A stretch of DNA of 64,000 nt. Origin: Peribacillus muralis (GTDB taxonomy: Bacteria > Bacillota > Bacilli > Bacillales > DSM-1321). Shown here in pieces: positions 54,940 through 63,849 of this stretch; position 1 is the stretch's first letter; each line of letters begins with the position of its first letter. Location: assembly GCF_001439925.1 (NCBI RefSeq), contig NZ_LMBV01000022.1, positions 1 through 64,000 on the forward strand. The letters are read 5' to 3'. The position numbers were made by a program, and so were the translations under genes. The notes under the pieces were generated by a model. That model was not told the origin of the DNA, did no database searches, and saw nothing but the letters and a program-made list of their open reading frames with translations.

Positions 54940-55046
54940 AATTCCTTGTCATCATACCCCTCTTTTGTTTCAGTGTTTGTGCTTGTGTGCTGGTTTTTAT
55001 TTTCGTCCGCCAATTTGTCTCTCAGCAATGGCTTTGGCAACCATGA
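54936..55046 (+). CDS. Candidate 36-residue membrane peptide at the end of the ger operon
   Basis: ATG 54936 overlaps the B-subunit stop (ATGA). The product MKFLVIIPLFCFSVCACVLV is followed by FIFVRQFVSQQWLWQP, one membrane helix with three cysteines. There is no separate ribosome site, so translation would depend on coupling. It could be chance. Confidence 0.35.
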   Translation: MKFLVIIPLFCFSVCACVLVFIFVRQFVSQQWLWQP

Positions 55047-55629
55047 ACAGGTCTGGACGAAGGAAAAACAATAAAACCGAACCAGCAAGAGGGCACTCCA
55101 GCGAAACTACCTAATCTATCTTGAGCGATTCGTGCTCCGACCGTTACCCTCACTGCAAGTCCAGCTCCCCCAAAAATTGTGAAATAACAACAATCATTAA
55201 CAACCTAAGAGGTAATAACGTACCTTTTCATGACATGTTGTACTCCCCATTTAACATAAATAGATTTTTATATAGTAATGTCCTGAAACAAAACTAAGAA
55301 AATGGTGATTTTTTGGATTGATTTAAGTCCTTTGAATTATTATCAGCATCAGTGTAGATATATCAAAAAAATCTTCTGTGATTAAACTAAAAGAGAGCAT
55401 AATGGTTTATATTATATCCTTGCATGACGGTCTAATAAGACATGCAAGAATCGGTATTTAGGTATTTTTCATACTTATTTTAGAAAGTTTTAAGATTTGT
55501 GTGATATTGTACTTTTAATGTCTTTTTAATGGTAAATCCGCATGTTAAGAACTAATGCAATTTTTAGTATAAAAAACATCGATATCGTATTAAAGAAGCC
55601 GTGTGAAAAGTTAATCCGGAGTTGATTAT
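55047..55629. other. Noncoding stretch before the kinase gene
   Basis: About 580 AT-rich bases. I see no gene, RNA motif or clear inverted repeat; a promoter for the two-component operon must lie here but none stands out. Confidence 0.5.
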
Positions 55630-57078
55630 ATGTCAATTAAAACGAGGTTTTTGTTATCCTACGTAGGAGTGGTCATTATCTCCATCATTTTACTGCTGGT
55701 TGCTGGGTTTTTAATTATTTTTTCGATTACGGGCGATCCAAACTCGATCGAAAATTTTTACAAAAAATCTTATGTTCAAAAACCATTAACTACAGTGGAA
55801 GAAAGTGCATTTCTAGATTTAAAGCTATTGGCTAAACATACCCCTGAACAGCTTCTGAATGAACAGCAGTTGAAGAAAATTAAACAGAAAGATATTGAAA
55901 TTGTCGTTAGAAAAGATAAGGAAATTGAGTATGCTACTCCTTCTTTTGATAATCAGGTATTGGTAAGGTCTCTTCCCGGGTTTGAGGAAACAAACATCAA
56001 TACAAGGGATACGATTAAAATCGATGACTTTTTTTATACGTACGTAAAGTTTGATTTTTATTTTTCGGATGAAAGCCAAGGAAGTATTTTTGTGTTGAGA
56101 AAGGCGAGTTCTTCTGCCGAGCTGGCTCGGGAGTTATTCCCCATTTTATTCGGGCTGTTATTATTTCTATTCATTATGATTATCGGGCTGTTAAACTATT
56201 TAGTTTCAAGAAGCATCATCAAACCGATTTCGCTTCTTAAGGAAGGGGCGAATCGGATTAAATCAGGAGATTTAAACTTCGAAACAAAAGCTGCCTCCAA
56301 TGATGAAATTGGACAGTTAAATCGGACATTCGATGAAATGAGGATAAAATTAAAAGAGTCCGTTAAGATTCAGCTGCAATATGAAGAAAACCGGAAAGAA
56401 CTTTTATCCAATATTTCGCATGACCTAAAAACACCGATTACTTCGATTATCGGATATGTTGAAGGAATTCAAGATGGTGTAGCCAATACTCCGCAAAAAA
56501 TGGAAAAGTACTTATCGACCATCCATTTAAAGGCGAAAGACTTGGATTCTTTAATCGATGAATTATTCCTATTTTCCAAGCTGGATTTAAATAAAGAACC
56601 ATTCACTTTTGAATCGGTCGACTTGAATCAATTTATCAGAGATTACGTGGAAGAATTTCATTTGGATTTCCTTCAACAAGGGACCCAAATTGAATGGAAT
56701 AGAATGGATAAACCGATATTCGTAACAGCGGATAGGGAAAAATTAAGACGAGTTCTAGCTAATTTAATCAGTAATTGCGTGAAGTATGCAGAGAGGGATA
56801 AAGTGAACATTTCCATTAGTTTGCATGAGGGACTAGAGGATGTAGTTGTACAAGTTACGGATAATGGGCAAGGAATAGAACCTTCTGCCCTCCCTTTCAT
56901 TTTTAATCGCTTTTACCGGGCTGAACAATCCAGGAATTCTCAGACTGGTGGAAGCGGCTTAGGGCTAGCGATTGCCAAACAAATCATACGAGAGCATCAA
57001 GGGGATATTTGGGCTACAAGCGAGAAAGGAAAAGGCACAAGTGTCTTCTTTACCTTAAAAAAAGGGGAGCAGAAATGA
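55630..57078 (+). CDS. Sensor histidine kinase
   Basis: A 482-residue membrane kinase: helix at about 8-32, an extracellular sensor domain (about 33-165), a second helix (about 170-195), a HAMP domain (SRSIIKPISLLKEGANRIKSGDLNF), the HisKA box with His264 in SNISHDLKTPIT, and the ATP-binding domain with NLISNCVKYA, VTDNGQGI and GGSGLGLAIAKQI. The sensed signal is unknown. The response regulator follows with a four-base overlap. Ribosome site CCGGAG. Confidence 0.94.
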   Translation: MSIKTRFLLSYVGVVIISIILLLVAGFLIIFSITGDPNSIENFYKKSYVQKPLTTVEESAFLDLKLLAKHTPEQLLNEQQLKKIKQKDIEIVVRKDKEIEYATPSFDNQVLVRSLPGFEETNINTRDTIKIDDFFYTYVKFDFYFSDESQGSIFVLRKASSSAELARELFPILFGLLLFLFIMIIGLLNYLVSRSIIKPISLLKEGANRIKSGDLNFETKAASNDEIGQLNRTFDEMRIKLKESVKIQLQYEENRKELLSNISHDLKTPITSIIGYVEGIQDGVANTPQKMEKYLSTIHLKAKDLDSLIDELFLFSKLDLNKEPFTFESVDLNQFIRDYVEEFHLDFLQQGTQIEWNRMDKPIFVTADREKLRRVLANLISNCVKYAERDKVNISISLHEGLEDVVVQVTDNGQGIEPSALPFIFNRFYRAEQSRNSQTGGSGLGLAIAKQIIREHQGDIWATSEKGKGTSVFFTLKKGEQK

Positions 57079-57761
57079 AAAAAATATTACTTATTGAAGA
57101 TGATGTCAGCATTGCTGAACTGCAGCGGGATTATCTAGAGATTGAAGATTTTAAAGTGAACATTCAACATACTGGTGATGCAGGACTTAAGCAAGCCCTT
57201 CATAAAAACTTCGATTTAATTATTCTCGATATCATGCTTCCAGGCGTGAACGGGTTTGAGATATGCAAACAAATACGAGCTGCCAAGGATATACCGATAT
57301 TGATCGTGTCCTCCAAAAAGGAAGATATCGATAAAATTCGCGGGCTTGGTTTAGGGGCTGATGATTATATCACAAAACCTTTTAGTCCAAGTGAACTGGT
57401 TGCTAGAGTGAAAGCGCATTTAGCCCGCTATGATCGTTTGGCAGGGAATCATTCCAAAATGAATACGGTTTTCGTTCACGGTATTTCGATAGATAAGTCA
57501 TCGCGTAAAGTTCACATCAATGGCGGGGAAGTGCCCTTCACGACAAAGGAATTCGATTTGTTGCTATTTCTTGTGATGCACCCGAACCAAGTATTGAGCA
57601 AAGAGCAACTATATGAGAATAATTGGGGAATGGAGACCGCTGCAGATGTCTCAACTGTGACCGTTCATATTAGAAAATTACGTGAAAAAATCGAAAGAGA
57701 TCCTGCACATCCTAAATACCTGGAAACGGTTTGGGGTGCTGGATATCGCTTTAATGTCTAA
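57075..57761 (+). CDS. OmpR-family response regulator
   Basis: A 228-residue protein: receiver domain with IEDDVSIAEL, phosphoacceptor Asp in LIILDIMLPGVNG and Lys in YITKPFSPSEL, then an OmpR winged helix (FTTKEFDLLLFLVMHPNQVLS, VTVHIRKLREKIE). ATG 57075 overlaps the kinase stop (ATGA) and GGGGAGC is just upstream, so translation is coupled. Kinase-first order is less common than regulator-first in Bacillus. Confidence 0.95.
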   Translation: MKKILLIEDDVSIAELQRDYLEIEDFKVNIQHTGDAGLKQALHKNFDLIILDIMLPGVNGFEICKQIRAAKDIPILIVSSKKEDIDKIRGLGLGADDYITKPFSPSELVARVKAHLARYDRLAGNHSKMNTVFVHGISIDKSSRKVHINGGEVPFTTKEFDLLLFLVMHPNQVLSKEQLYENNWGMETAADVSTVTVHIRKLREKIERDPAHPKYLETVWGAGYRFNV

Positions 57762-57809
57762 AAACTATTGTATAATCTATCAGAAAGAAAGAGGGTGATT
57801 TAAGGTTGA

Positions 57810-57925
57810 TGGGAGCAGATTCGGAGACTCCTGCGGAAAAAGCGGAACAGGTGAGAGCCCGGCGTATAAACCGAGGAGGCTCGACGCTGCACTCTGTAAA
57901 GCTGAGCATTGGATGAGAAAATACT
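57810..57925. repeat. Dispersed GC-rich repeat, copy E
   Basis: cggagactcctgcggaaaaa and gtataaaccgaggaggctcg match the first blocks of copy D; the last blocks are degenerate. Confidence 0.55.
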
Positions 57926-58035
57926 TGGTGAGTAGCAGCGAGTAGGCATTCTGGAACTCCATCAAAAGTATTGGGTTTGCTTACCTTCATGATGTAAATA
58001 GAAACAGGATAAATAAAAATAGGGACGTGTATATA

Positions 58036-58731
58036 ATGTGGAAGTGGCTGGCAATATTCATCGGATGCCTTCTCTTGCTTCAAGCGTGTGTCTCGGGTTC
58101 CAAGGAAGAACTGAAAATACAAGGAAAGGAGAGTGTAGGAATGAAGAAACAACTAATACAGGCAGCAGAAAAGAAGGATAATGAAACGATAAGCCAATTG
58201 ATCGAGAAAGGTGCAGATATTGATACTCAAGACGCAAAAGGGCGCACTGCCACTATGATAGCAACTTATAACAATGATGTTGAGACAGCTAAAATTCTCA
58301 TTGCTGCAGGTGCAGACGTCAATATCCAGGATGATATGAAAAACAATCCTTTTTTATATGCGGGTGCTGAAGGATACCTGGAAATACTGAAGCTTACGAT
58401 TGCTGCAGGTGCAGACCCGACGATTACCAACCGGTATGGAGGAACAGCATTGATTCCAGCTGCTGAACATGGGTATGTCAATGTGATCCAGGAGCTTCTG
58501 AACCAAACTGATATCGAAATAAATCATGTCAATAACCTTGGTTGGACGGCTTTATTGGAGGCGATCATATTGAATGATGGGAATGAACAGCAACAAACCG
58601 TGCAATTGCTGTTAGATCATGGAGCTGATGTGAATATAGCTGACCATGATAATGTGACTCCATTACATCACGCCAAAATGAAAGGGTTGGAAGACATTGA
58701 ACAAATGTTGATAAAAAAAGGAGCGCAATAA
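58036..58731 (+). CDS. Ankyrin-repeat lipoprotein
   Basis: A 231-residue protein. The signal peptide ends LLLLQAC, a lipobox (Cys near 18), so it is predicted to be anchored outside the membrane. Five ankyrin repeats follow (for example KKDNETISQLIEKGADIDT, DVETAKILIAAGADVNIQD, GYLEILKLTIAAGADPTI, LLLDHGADVNIADHDNVTPLH). ATG 58036 with AGGGACG upstream is preferred to GTG 58027. Extracellular ankyrin proteins in Bacillus mediate protein contacts; the partner is unknown. Confidence 0.9.
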   Translation: MWKWLAIFIGCLLLLQACVSGSKEELKIQGKESVGMKKQLIQAAEKKDNETISQLIEKGADIDTQDAKGRTATMIATYNNDVETAKILIAAGADVNIQDDMKNNPFLYAGAEGYLEILKLTIAAGADPTITNRYGGTALIPAAEHGYVNVIQELLNQTDIEINHVNNLGWTALLEAIILNDGNEQQQTVQLLLDHGADVNIADHDNVTPLHHAKMKGLEDIEQMLIKKGAQ

Positions 58732-58888
58732 CCACATAAAACCAAAGAACGGAACATGAAAGATACAGTCAGTTAGGCAACGGCCTGTTCAATATGAGTA
58801 GAGAAGCCTGATGACGCACTGATCTTCAAACGAATTTCCCCGTTCGGTAAGAGCTCGGTCGTATTATAGTCGGGCCATATGAGAAGAT

Positions 58889-58926
58889 GACAAGAAGGGC
58901 CATTTCGATAAATGGCCCTTCTTGTC
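58889..58926. terminator. Terminator after the ankyrin gene
   Basis: gacaagaagggccattt and aaatggcccttcttgtc are perfect 17-base arms around cgat. It could stop transcription from both sides. Confidence 0.88.
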
Positions 58927-59002
58927 TATCTTGAGGGATGTGTCTTTCTAGATTTATCAATTGAGGTGTTCAACTCTTGATCTCGAGAAAAAACTTGTTG
59001 CC

Positions 59003-59971
59003 TTAGCTTTTTTGACTATTTTCGACTGGTATTTCTTGTTCTTCCCTCAATTTCAGTGCTACTAAACTGGCAAAGTCATGAATGATGGTAGCTGCCAATA
59101 GGGATGTGATTTGGGTTGGGTCATAGGGTGGGAGAACTTCCACCAGGTCGAAACCAATGAAGTTAAATCCATGCAGGGATCGAATCAGCTCAAGCGTTTC
59201 AAAGCTATTCAATCCACCGACCTCCAAAGTGCCCGTACCAGGTGCGCAGGATGGATCAACGAAATCGATATCGAAGCTCAGGAAACATGGTGTATCTCCG
59301 ATGGTCTTTTTGACTTCCTTCACGACATCCGCAATGCCCCTTTCCTTCAGCTGAGGCGTAGTTATCACCGTATAGCCCAAATCTGTACTGGATTCAATAT
59401 CCCCGGGATGATTGAGCGTCCCTCTAATTCCAATTTGGAAAACTTTATCCGTCTGAAGCAAGCCTTCCTCATATGCACGGATGAAAGGTGATCCATGCCA
59501 ATATTTCTCTTCATAATAAGTATCCCACGTGTCCGTATGTGAATCAAAATGGAGAAGCGCTACTGGTCCATGAATCTTTGCGGCAGCTCTTAAATTGGCC
59601 AATGTAACGGAGTGATCTCCTCCAATGCCGATAGGGATGATTCCTGTTTTCATCAATTCCGCCATTGCCGTTTCAATTAATTCATAGCTTCGGTGTATAT
59701 TATGGGGAATCACTGAAACATCCCCAATATCAATGGCGTTACACTCGTCAAATGGAAAAACTTTATGAATGGGATGATACGGAAACAAAGTCATGGAAGC
59801 CTGACGGACAGCCTGGGGAGCGAACCTTGCTCCTACCCTGAATGAAGCGGCTGTATCGAAAGGCAGGCCAACCACTGCCAATTTGGCATTTTCTCTTGAA
59901 GAAGGTAAGCGCATAAATGATCCAGTGGTACAAAACTCTGGTTGTACATCGGGCGATAAAGGATACTTCAT
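59003..59971 (-). CDS. Agmatinase-family ureohydrolase
   Basis: A 322-residue Mn-dependent enzyme that releases urea from agmatine or a related guanidino compound. The three metal motifs are present: GIGGDHSVT, LLHFDSHTDTWD and SFDIDFVDPSCAPGTG. The DSHTD and D-x-D motifs have the usual ligands. Formiminoglutamase or guanidinobutyrase are alternatives. ATG 59971 follows TGGAGGAAT. It is divergent from an amino-acid permease, which suggests joint use of a guanidino or amino compound. Confidence 0.9.
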   Translation of the reverse strand: MKYPLSPDVQPEFCTTGSFMRLPSSRENAKLAVVGLPFDTAASFRVGARFAPQAVRQASMTLFPYHPIHKVFPFDECNAIDIGDVSVIPHNIHRSYELIETAMAELMKTGIIPIGIGGDHSVTLANLRAAAKIHGPVALLHFDSHTDTWDTYYEEKYWHGSPFIRAYEEGLLQTDKVFQIGIRGTLNHPGDIESSTDLGYTVITTPQLKERGIADVVKEVKKTIGDTPCFLSFDIDFVDPSCAPGTGTLEVGGLNSFETLELIRSLHGFNFIGFDLVEVLPPYDPTQITSLLAATIIHDFASLVALKLREEQEIPVENSQKS

Positions 59972-60218
59972 TTTTTATTCCTCCATTTTTTAATCACTTT
60001 TATTCGTCTGCATACTCCCTTTTATCAAATGCAATTGCCATGCCAAGTTTAAAAAAGCGATTTTCTGCTCATCCTCGACCGTTTTCCTATGAAAATATTA
60101 TGCAAGCGCGAATAAATTATCGAAAAATGAATCGTGATGCAAAAAGAAAGCATAGTCCCATCTCCGTATGTACCTTCAAAATCTCATGGATAATGCAGGA
60201 ATGCCGGTAATTGATGTA

Positions 60219-60235
60219 TTGGCACGAAATTTGCT
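60219..60235 (+). promoter_or_regulatory. Sigma-54 (SigL) -24/-12 promoter
   Basis: TTGGCACG (60219-60226), four bases, then TTGCT (60231-60235) match the sigma-54 consensus almost perfectly, with the standard ten bases between GG and GC. It faces the permease gene 100 bases downstream. Confidence 0.85.
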
Positions 60236-60310
60236 ACTTGAGATTCAGGGTGTGTTTTTTAAGAAGGAGGGAGGTCTTATCATTATTTAGGTTTTGTAAA
60301 AACAATTGAT

Positions 60311-60324
60311 TGAAAGCGGTTACA
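60311..60324 (+). promoter_or_regulatory. CcpA cre site
   Basis: TGAAAGCGGTTACA matches TGWAANCGNTNWCA at every defined base. It lies between the sigma-54 start and the ribosome site, in a good position for repression by CcpA. Confidence 0.8.
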
Positions 60325-60338
60325 AGGAGGAATGATAA

Positions 60339-61685
60339 GTGGAAAATGATGCGAAACTGAAACGAACGCTAAAATTATGGCAAATTGTTATGATGGGATT
60401 GGCTTATATGACACCAATGGTCGTATTCGATACATTTGGTATCGTATCTGGAATCACCGGAGGGCATGTACCGACTGCGTATATCGTTGCATTGGTTGGC
60501 ATGCTTTTTACAGCTGGAAGCTACGGAAAACTCGTAAAGGTTTTTCCAGCAGCAGGATCGGCCTACACGTATACACAAAAGGCGATCAATCGCCATTTAG
60601 GGTTCCTTGTAGGGTGGTCGTCGTTGTTAGACTATCTTTTTTTGCCGATGGTAAATGCACTGTTGACCAAAATTTATCTTACAGCATTATTTCCAGAGGT
60701 ACCAACATGGCTATGGGTAGTCCTGTTCGTTGCAATTGTCACCATTCTCAATCTTCGGAGTGTCAATGTACTGGCTAACTTCAATGCTCTTTTCGTAATA
60801 ATTCAGATAGCCATCATGACGGTGTTCATCATACTAGTAATCAGGGGCCTGCACAGTGGAGAAGGGACAGGGGAAGTATTTACGATCCAGCCTTTCGTAC
60901 AAGAGGGGATGGATTATTCTTCCATCATAACCGGGGCAACCATCCTTTGTTTTTCCTTTTTGGGGTTTGATGCCGTAACGACATTATCGGAGGAAACGCC
61001 AAATCCGACAAAAACGATTCCGAAAGCGATCTTTCTAACGGCTCTATGGGGAGGTATGATATTCATTATTTCCTCATTCTTTATCCAGCTTTTTTTTCCT
61101 GATATTTCTCGCTTCAAGGAGCCTGATGCTGCGTTGCCGGAAATTGCCCTATACGTAGGTGGGAAGCTGTTCCAATCGATTTTTTTATGCACCACTCTCG
61201 TCAATACGCTAGCATCGGGACTAGCTTCGCATGCAAGTGTATCCCGCCTATTGTATGTTATGGGCCGCGATAAAGTGTTTCCGGAAAAATGGTTTGGCTA
61301 CATTCATCCTAAGTGGAAAACACCTGCCATCAATGTACTCATCGTGGGGGTCATTGCCTTATCGGCCTTATTCTTTGATTTGGTGACGGCCGCATCACTG
61401 ATAAACTTTGGTGCATTAATGGCGTTTACTTTTGTAAATCTGTCGGTGATCAGCCATTTTATCATCAAGGAAAAAAAGCATCGAACGATAAAGGGATATT
61501 TCCATTACTTAATCCTGCCTCTTATCGGTGCGATATCAATAGGCGTGCTTTGGATCAATCTTGAGACAAGCTCCTTAATCATGGGGGCGGGCTGGTTTTT
61601 AATTGGTTTTTGTTATCTGCTATACATTACAAAAGCATTCCGCACAGCTCCGCCTCAATATCAAGTGGAAGAAATTCAGCTATAG
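60339..61685 (+). CDS. APC-family amino acid/polyamine permease
   Basis: A 448-residue permease with twelve predicted helices. APC motifs include [49 protein letters not shown] and [23 protein letters not shown]. It starts at GTG 60339, with AAGGAGGAATGATAA upstream. Sigma-54 control and cre fit a catabolic uptake system for a nitrogen-rich substrate; the agmatinase-like neighbour suggests arginine, agmatine or a polyamine (inference). Confidence 0.93.
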   Translation: MENDAKLKRTLKLWQIVMMGLAYMTPMVVFDTFGIVSGITGGHVPTAYIVALVGMLFTAGSYGKLVKVFPAAGSAYTYTQKAINRHLGFLVGWSSLLDYLFLPMVNALLTKIYLTALFPEVPTWLWVVLFVAIVTILNLRSVNVLANFNALFVIIQIAIMTVFIILVIRGLHSGEGTGEVFTIQPFVQEGMDYSSIITGATILCFSFLGFDAVTTLSEETPNPTKTIPKAIFLTALWGGMIFIISSFFIQLFFPDISRFKEPDAALPEIALYVGGKLFQSIFLCTTLVNTLASGLASHASVSRLLYVMGRDKVFPEKWFGYIHPKWKTPAINVLIVGVIALSALFFDLVTAASLINFGALMAFTFVNLSVISHFIIKEKKHRTIKGYFHYLILPLIGAISIGVLWINLETSSLIMGAGWFLIGFCYLLYITKAFRTAPPQYQVEEIQL

Positions 61686-61734
61686 ACCCCACAAGGAAAA
61701 CTTTATTCTGAAAGGATGCGTTCCGTTTGTAGAG

Positions 61735-61775
61735 AAAAGGGGTACGGGATTTTTCCAATTCCGTACCCCTTTTGA
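61735..61775. terminator. Terminator after the permease
   Basis: aaaaggggtacgg and ccgtacccctttt are perfect 13-base arms. Confidence 0.85.
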
Positions 61776-61879
61776 AATTTTCGCCTAAAGTTGAGAGTTG
61801 GCTACATTTGCACGATGTTAGTCCTTTATTGGAATTTTGTTTTTGTTGTACTTCACTTAACGATCATACTTTCCCATAT

Positions 61880-62731
61880 TTATCTTCTTAATCGAAGGAT
61901 TTCTTCACGTGCCTTTTGATAATTATCGATGGTCTGTTTGTCGATGCGGTGAAAAACGCTTAAGTAAAGGGCGTCCACCATGTTAAGCTGCATGATTCTC
62001 GATGCAATGCTTCCGATTCGGTGATCATGTTCAATGTCAGGAAAGCAAAGCTGTATCGTAGCCAGTTTCAATAGAGGAGTCTTTGAGTAGGCCGTTATGG
62101 CAACGATGGGAACGGCGATCTTTTTTGCGTATGATGCCATTTCCAAAACATCCTTCGTTTTTCCGGATGTTGAAAAAAGGACTAATGCATCTTCGGAAGT
62201 GAAATTGGAAACATAGGAGATCACGGTATGAAAATCCGTGTTCATCCCTGTCGCTACGCCAAGTTTAGCGAATTTATGGCTTGCATCCAATGCAGCTGTA
62301 GAGGAGCCGCCGACGCCGAAAAAGGCAATCCGCTTTGCCTCGCTTAGGCATTCTACTGCTTTATCAAACTCTTTCTTATTCAATGTTTGTTCCAGTGAAT
62401 CCAAAGCGATTTTATTGCTCATCGTTACCTTTTGAAAAAGTTGGTAAGGGGTATCATTCTCACGTAATAAAGAAAGGTCATTAATATTGGCATGGTTTGA
62501 ACTCATTTCTTTCACCAAAGTATGTTGAAAGGTTTTAAAGCTTTCAATGCCCATCCGTTTACAAAAACGGACAACACTCGCTTGGGAAACATTAGCGTTA
62601 ATCGAGATTTCAGAAATCGTGTAAGTTTGCACCAAATCGGCATGTTCCAATATATATTGGGCTACTTGCCGTTCTGCACGTGATAGGGAATCGGCTTTTT
62701 CTTTGATTTTTTGTAATAAAGATGAGCTCAT
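61880..62731 (-). CDS. MurR/RpiR-family transcriptional regulator
   Basis: A 283-residue regulator with an N-terminal HTH_6 (RAERQVAQYILEHADLVQTYTISEISINANVSQASVVRFCKRMG) and a C-terminal SIS sugar-phosphate domain (GVGGSSTAALDASHKFAKLGV; FSTSGKTKDVLEMASYAK). ATG 62731 follows a perfect AGGAGG. It is divergent from the PTS operon and so is the likely local regulator, with a sugar phosphate as ligand. Confidence 0.93.
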   Translation of the reverse strand: MSSSLLQKIKEKADSLSRAERQVAQYILEHADLVQTYTISEISINANVSQASVVRFCKRMGIESFKTFQHTLVKEMSSNHANINDLSLLRENDTPYQLFQKVTMSNKIALDSLEQTLNKKEFDKAVECLSEAKRIAFFGVGGSSTAALDASHKFAKLGVATGMNTDFHTVISYVSNFTSEDALVLFSTSGKTKDVLEMASYAKKIAVPIVAITAYSKTPLLKLATIQLCFPDIEHDHRIGSIASRIMQLNMVDALYLSVFHRIDKQTIDNYQKAREEILRLRR

Positions 62732-62778
62732 AATTGTCCTCCTTATAAGAGATATCCATATTACATTTATATCATAAT

Positions 62779-62834
62779 TGAAATTTTATTGGGACATTAT
62801 GCAGAAAAAAATGCCATTTATGAAATTTTATTTC
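62779..62834. promoter_or_regulatory. Repeated TGAAATTTTATT sites between the regulator and PTS genes
   Basis: TGAAATTTTATT occurs at 62779-62790 and 62821-62832, exactly 42 bases (four turns) apart. The second extends to the palindrome GAAATTTTATTTC (62822-62834). MurR/RpiR regulators bind such sites. Confidence 0.5.
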
Positions 62835-62875
62835 TTGTTTTTATCGTATGAATATTGATATTTTTATTCTTTTTG

Positions 62876-62889
62876 TTTATCATGATAAA
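62876..62889. promoter_or_regulatory. Perfect 14-bp palindrome before the PTS operon
   Basis: TTTATCATGATAAA lies 40 bases before the IIA start; it may be an operator or overlap the -10 region. Confidence 0.4.
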
Positions 62890-62928
62890 AGAAAGAATAT
62901 TTAAAAAATTTAAAAATGAGGGAGTGAT

Positions 62929-63318
62929 ATGTTGAATAGGGCCATTTTACTTGTAAGTCATGGCAACCTAGCCTCGACAATGAAGGAATGTGTGCAGCTG
63001 ATTACAGGAAAACAAAAAGATCTCTATGCATTGAGCATGGATGCAGAAGAAACTTTCGAATCATTTTCAAGCCGACTGGAAACTTCAGTCAATCAACTAC
63101 GGGTCCGATACCAAGAAATTATCATACTGGCAGATATTAAAGGCGGTTCACCATGCAATGCAGCTACACTTCAAGTGTTTAAAGAAAGAAGTATACAGGT
63201 AATCGCCGGCTTCCATTTAGGTTTAGTGATTGAATGCTGTCTCTCACCTGCTAGTCCGCGTGAGTTAATCGCCAATGCCTCTCAAAGCATCAGCCATATA
63301 AACTCTGTAATCAATTAA
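62929..63318 (+). CDS. PTS mannose-family IIA component
   Basis: A 129-residue EIIA of the mannose/fructose/sorbose family. The phosphorylated residue is His11 in LLVSHGNLA, and DIKGGSPCNAA is a conserved loop. It accepts phosphate from HPr and passes it to IIB. GAGGGAG precedes ATG 62929. The IIB gene follows after 21 bases. Confidence 0.93.
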   Translation: MLNRAILLVSHGNLASTMKECVQLITGKQKDLYALSMDAEETFESFSSRLETSVNQLRVRYQEIIILADIKGGSPCNAATLQVFKERSIQVIAGFHLGLVIECCLSPASPRELIANASQSISHINSVIN

Positions 63319-63339
63319 TAATCTTGTAGGAGGTTTGTC

Positions 63340-63810
63340 ATGAGCATTGTTGTTACCCGTATCGATGAACGGCTTATACATGGACAGGTCGCTTATTCAT
63401 GGAGTGTTGCTTATCAAGTCACGGAATACCTTGTAGTTGATGATGAAGCGGCGAACGATCCGACCCAAATCCTGCTGCTAAGTATGGCAGTTCCTGTTGG
63501 GAAAAAACATGCGATCCTTTCCGTCGAAGATGCAGTGAGATATCTAGATGCGCAACTGGATTCCGTAAAAACATTTATCGTCGTAAAAAGTCCTCATGTT
63601 CTCTTATCCCTGATTGACAAAGGGATTACCCTGCCTTCTATAAATGTAGGTGGTATGTATTATAAAGCAGGTAAACAGGAAATAAGTAAAACAGTCTATT
63701 TGGATGAAGAAGATAAGGACGTTTTTCAAGAAATAAGAGGTCACGGGATAGCCTGTGAAATTAGAACATCTCCAAGTGACAAATCCATCGACTTATTTAC
63801 GAAAATATAG
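63340..63810 (+). CDS. PTS mannose-family IIB component
   Basis: A 156-residue EIIB. His14 in RIDERLIHGQV is the phosphorylation site. The VVKSPHVLLSLIDKGI and INVGGMYY segments are family-typical. AGGAGG precedes ATG 63340. The sugar specificity cannot be read from IIB. Confidence 0.94.
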   Translation: MSIVVTRIDERLIHGQVAYSWSVAYQVTEYLVVDDEAANDPTQILLLSMAVPVGKKHAILSVEDAVRYLDAQLDSVKTFIVVKSPHVLLSLIDKGITLPSINVGGMYYKAGKQEISKTVYLDEEDKDVFQEIRGHGIACEIRTSPSDKSIDLFTKI

Positions 63811-63849
63811 AGACGGGAAAGAACGTTACGAATTAAAGGAGGAGAAAAA

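Noticed and set aside
59917-60210. 97-codon ORF overlapping the agmatinase start
   Set aside because: It runs antisense through the ureohydrolase N-terminus and ends before the sigma-54 promoter; no ribosome site or motif.
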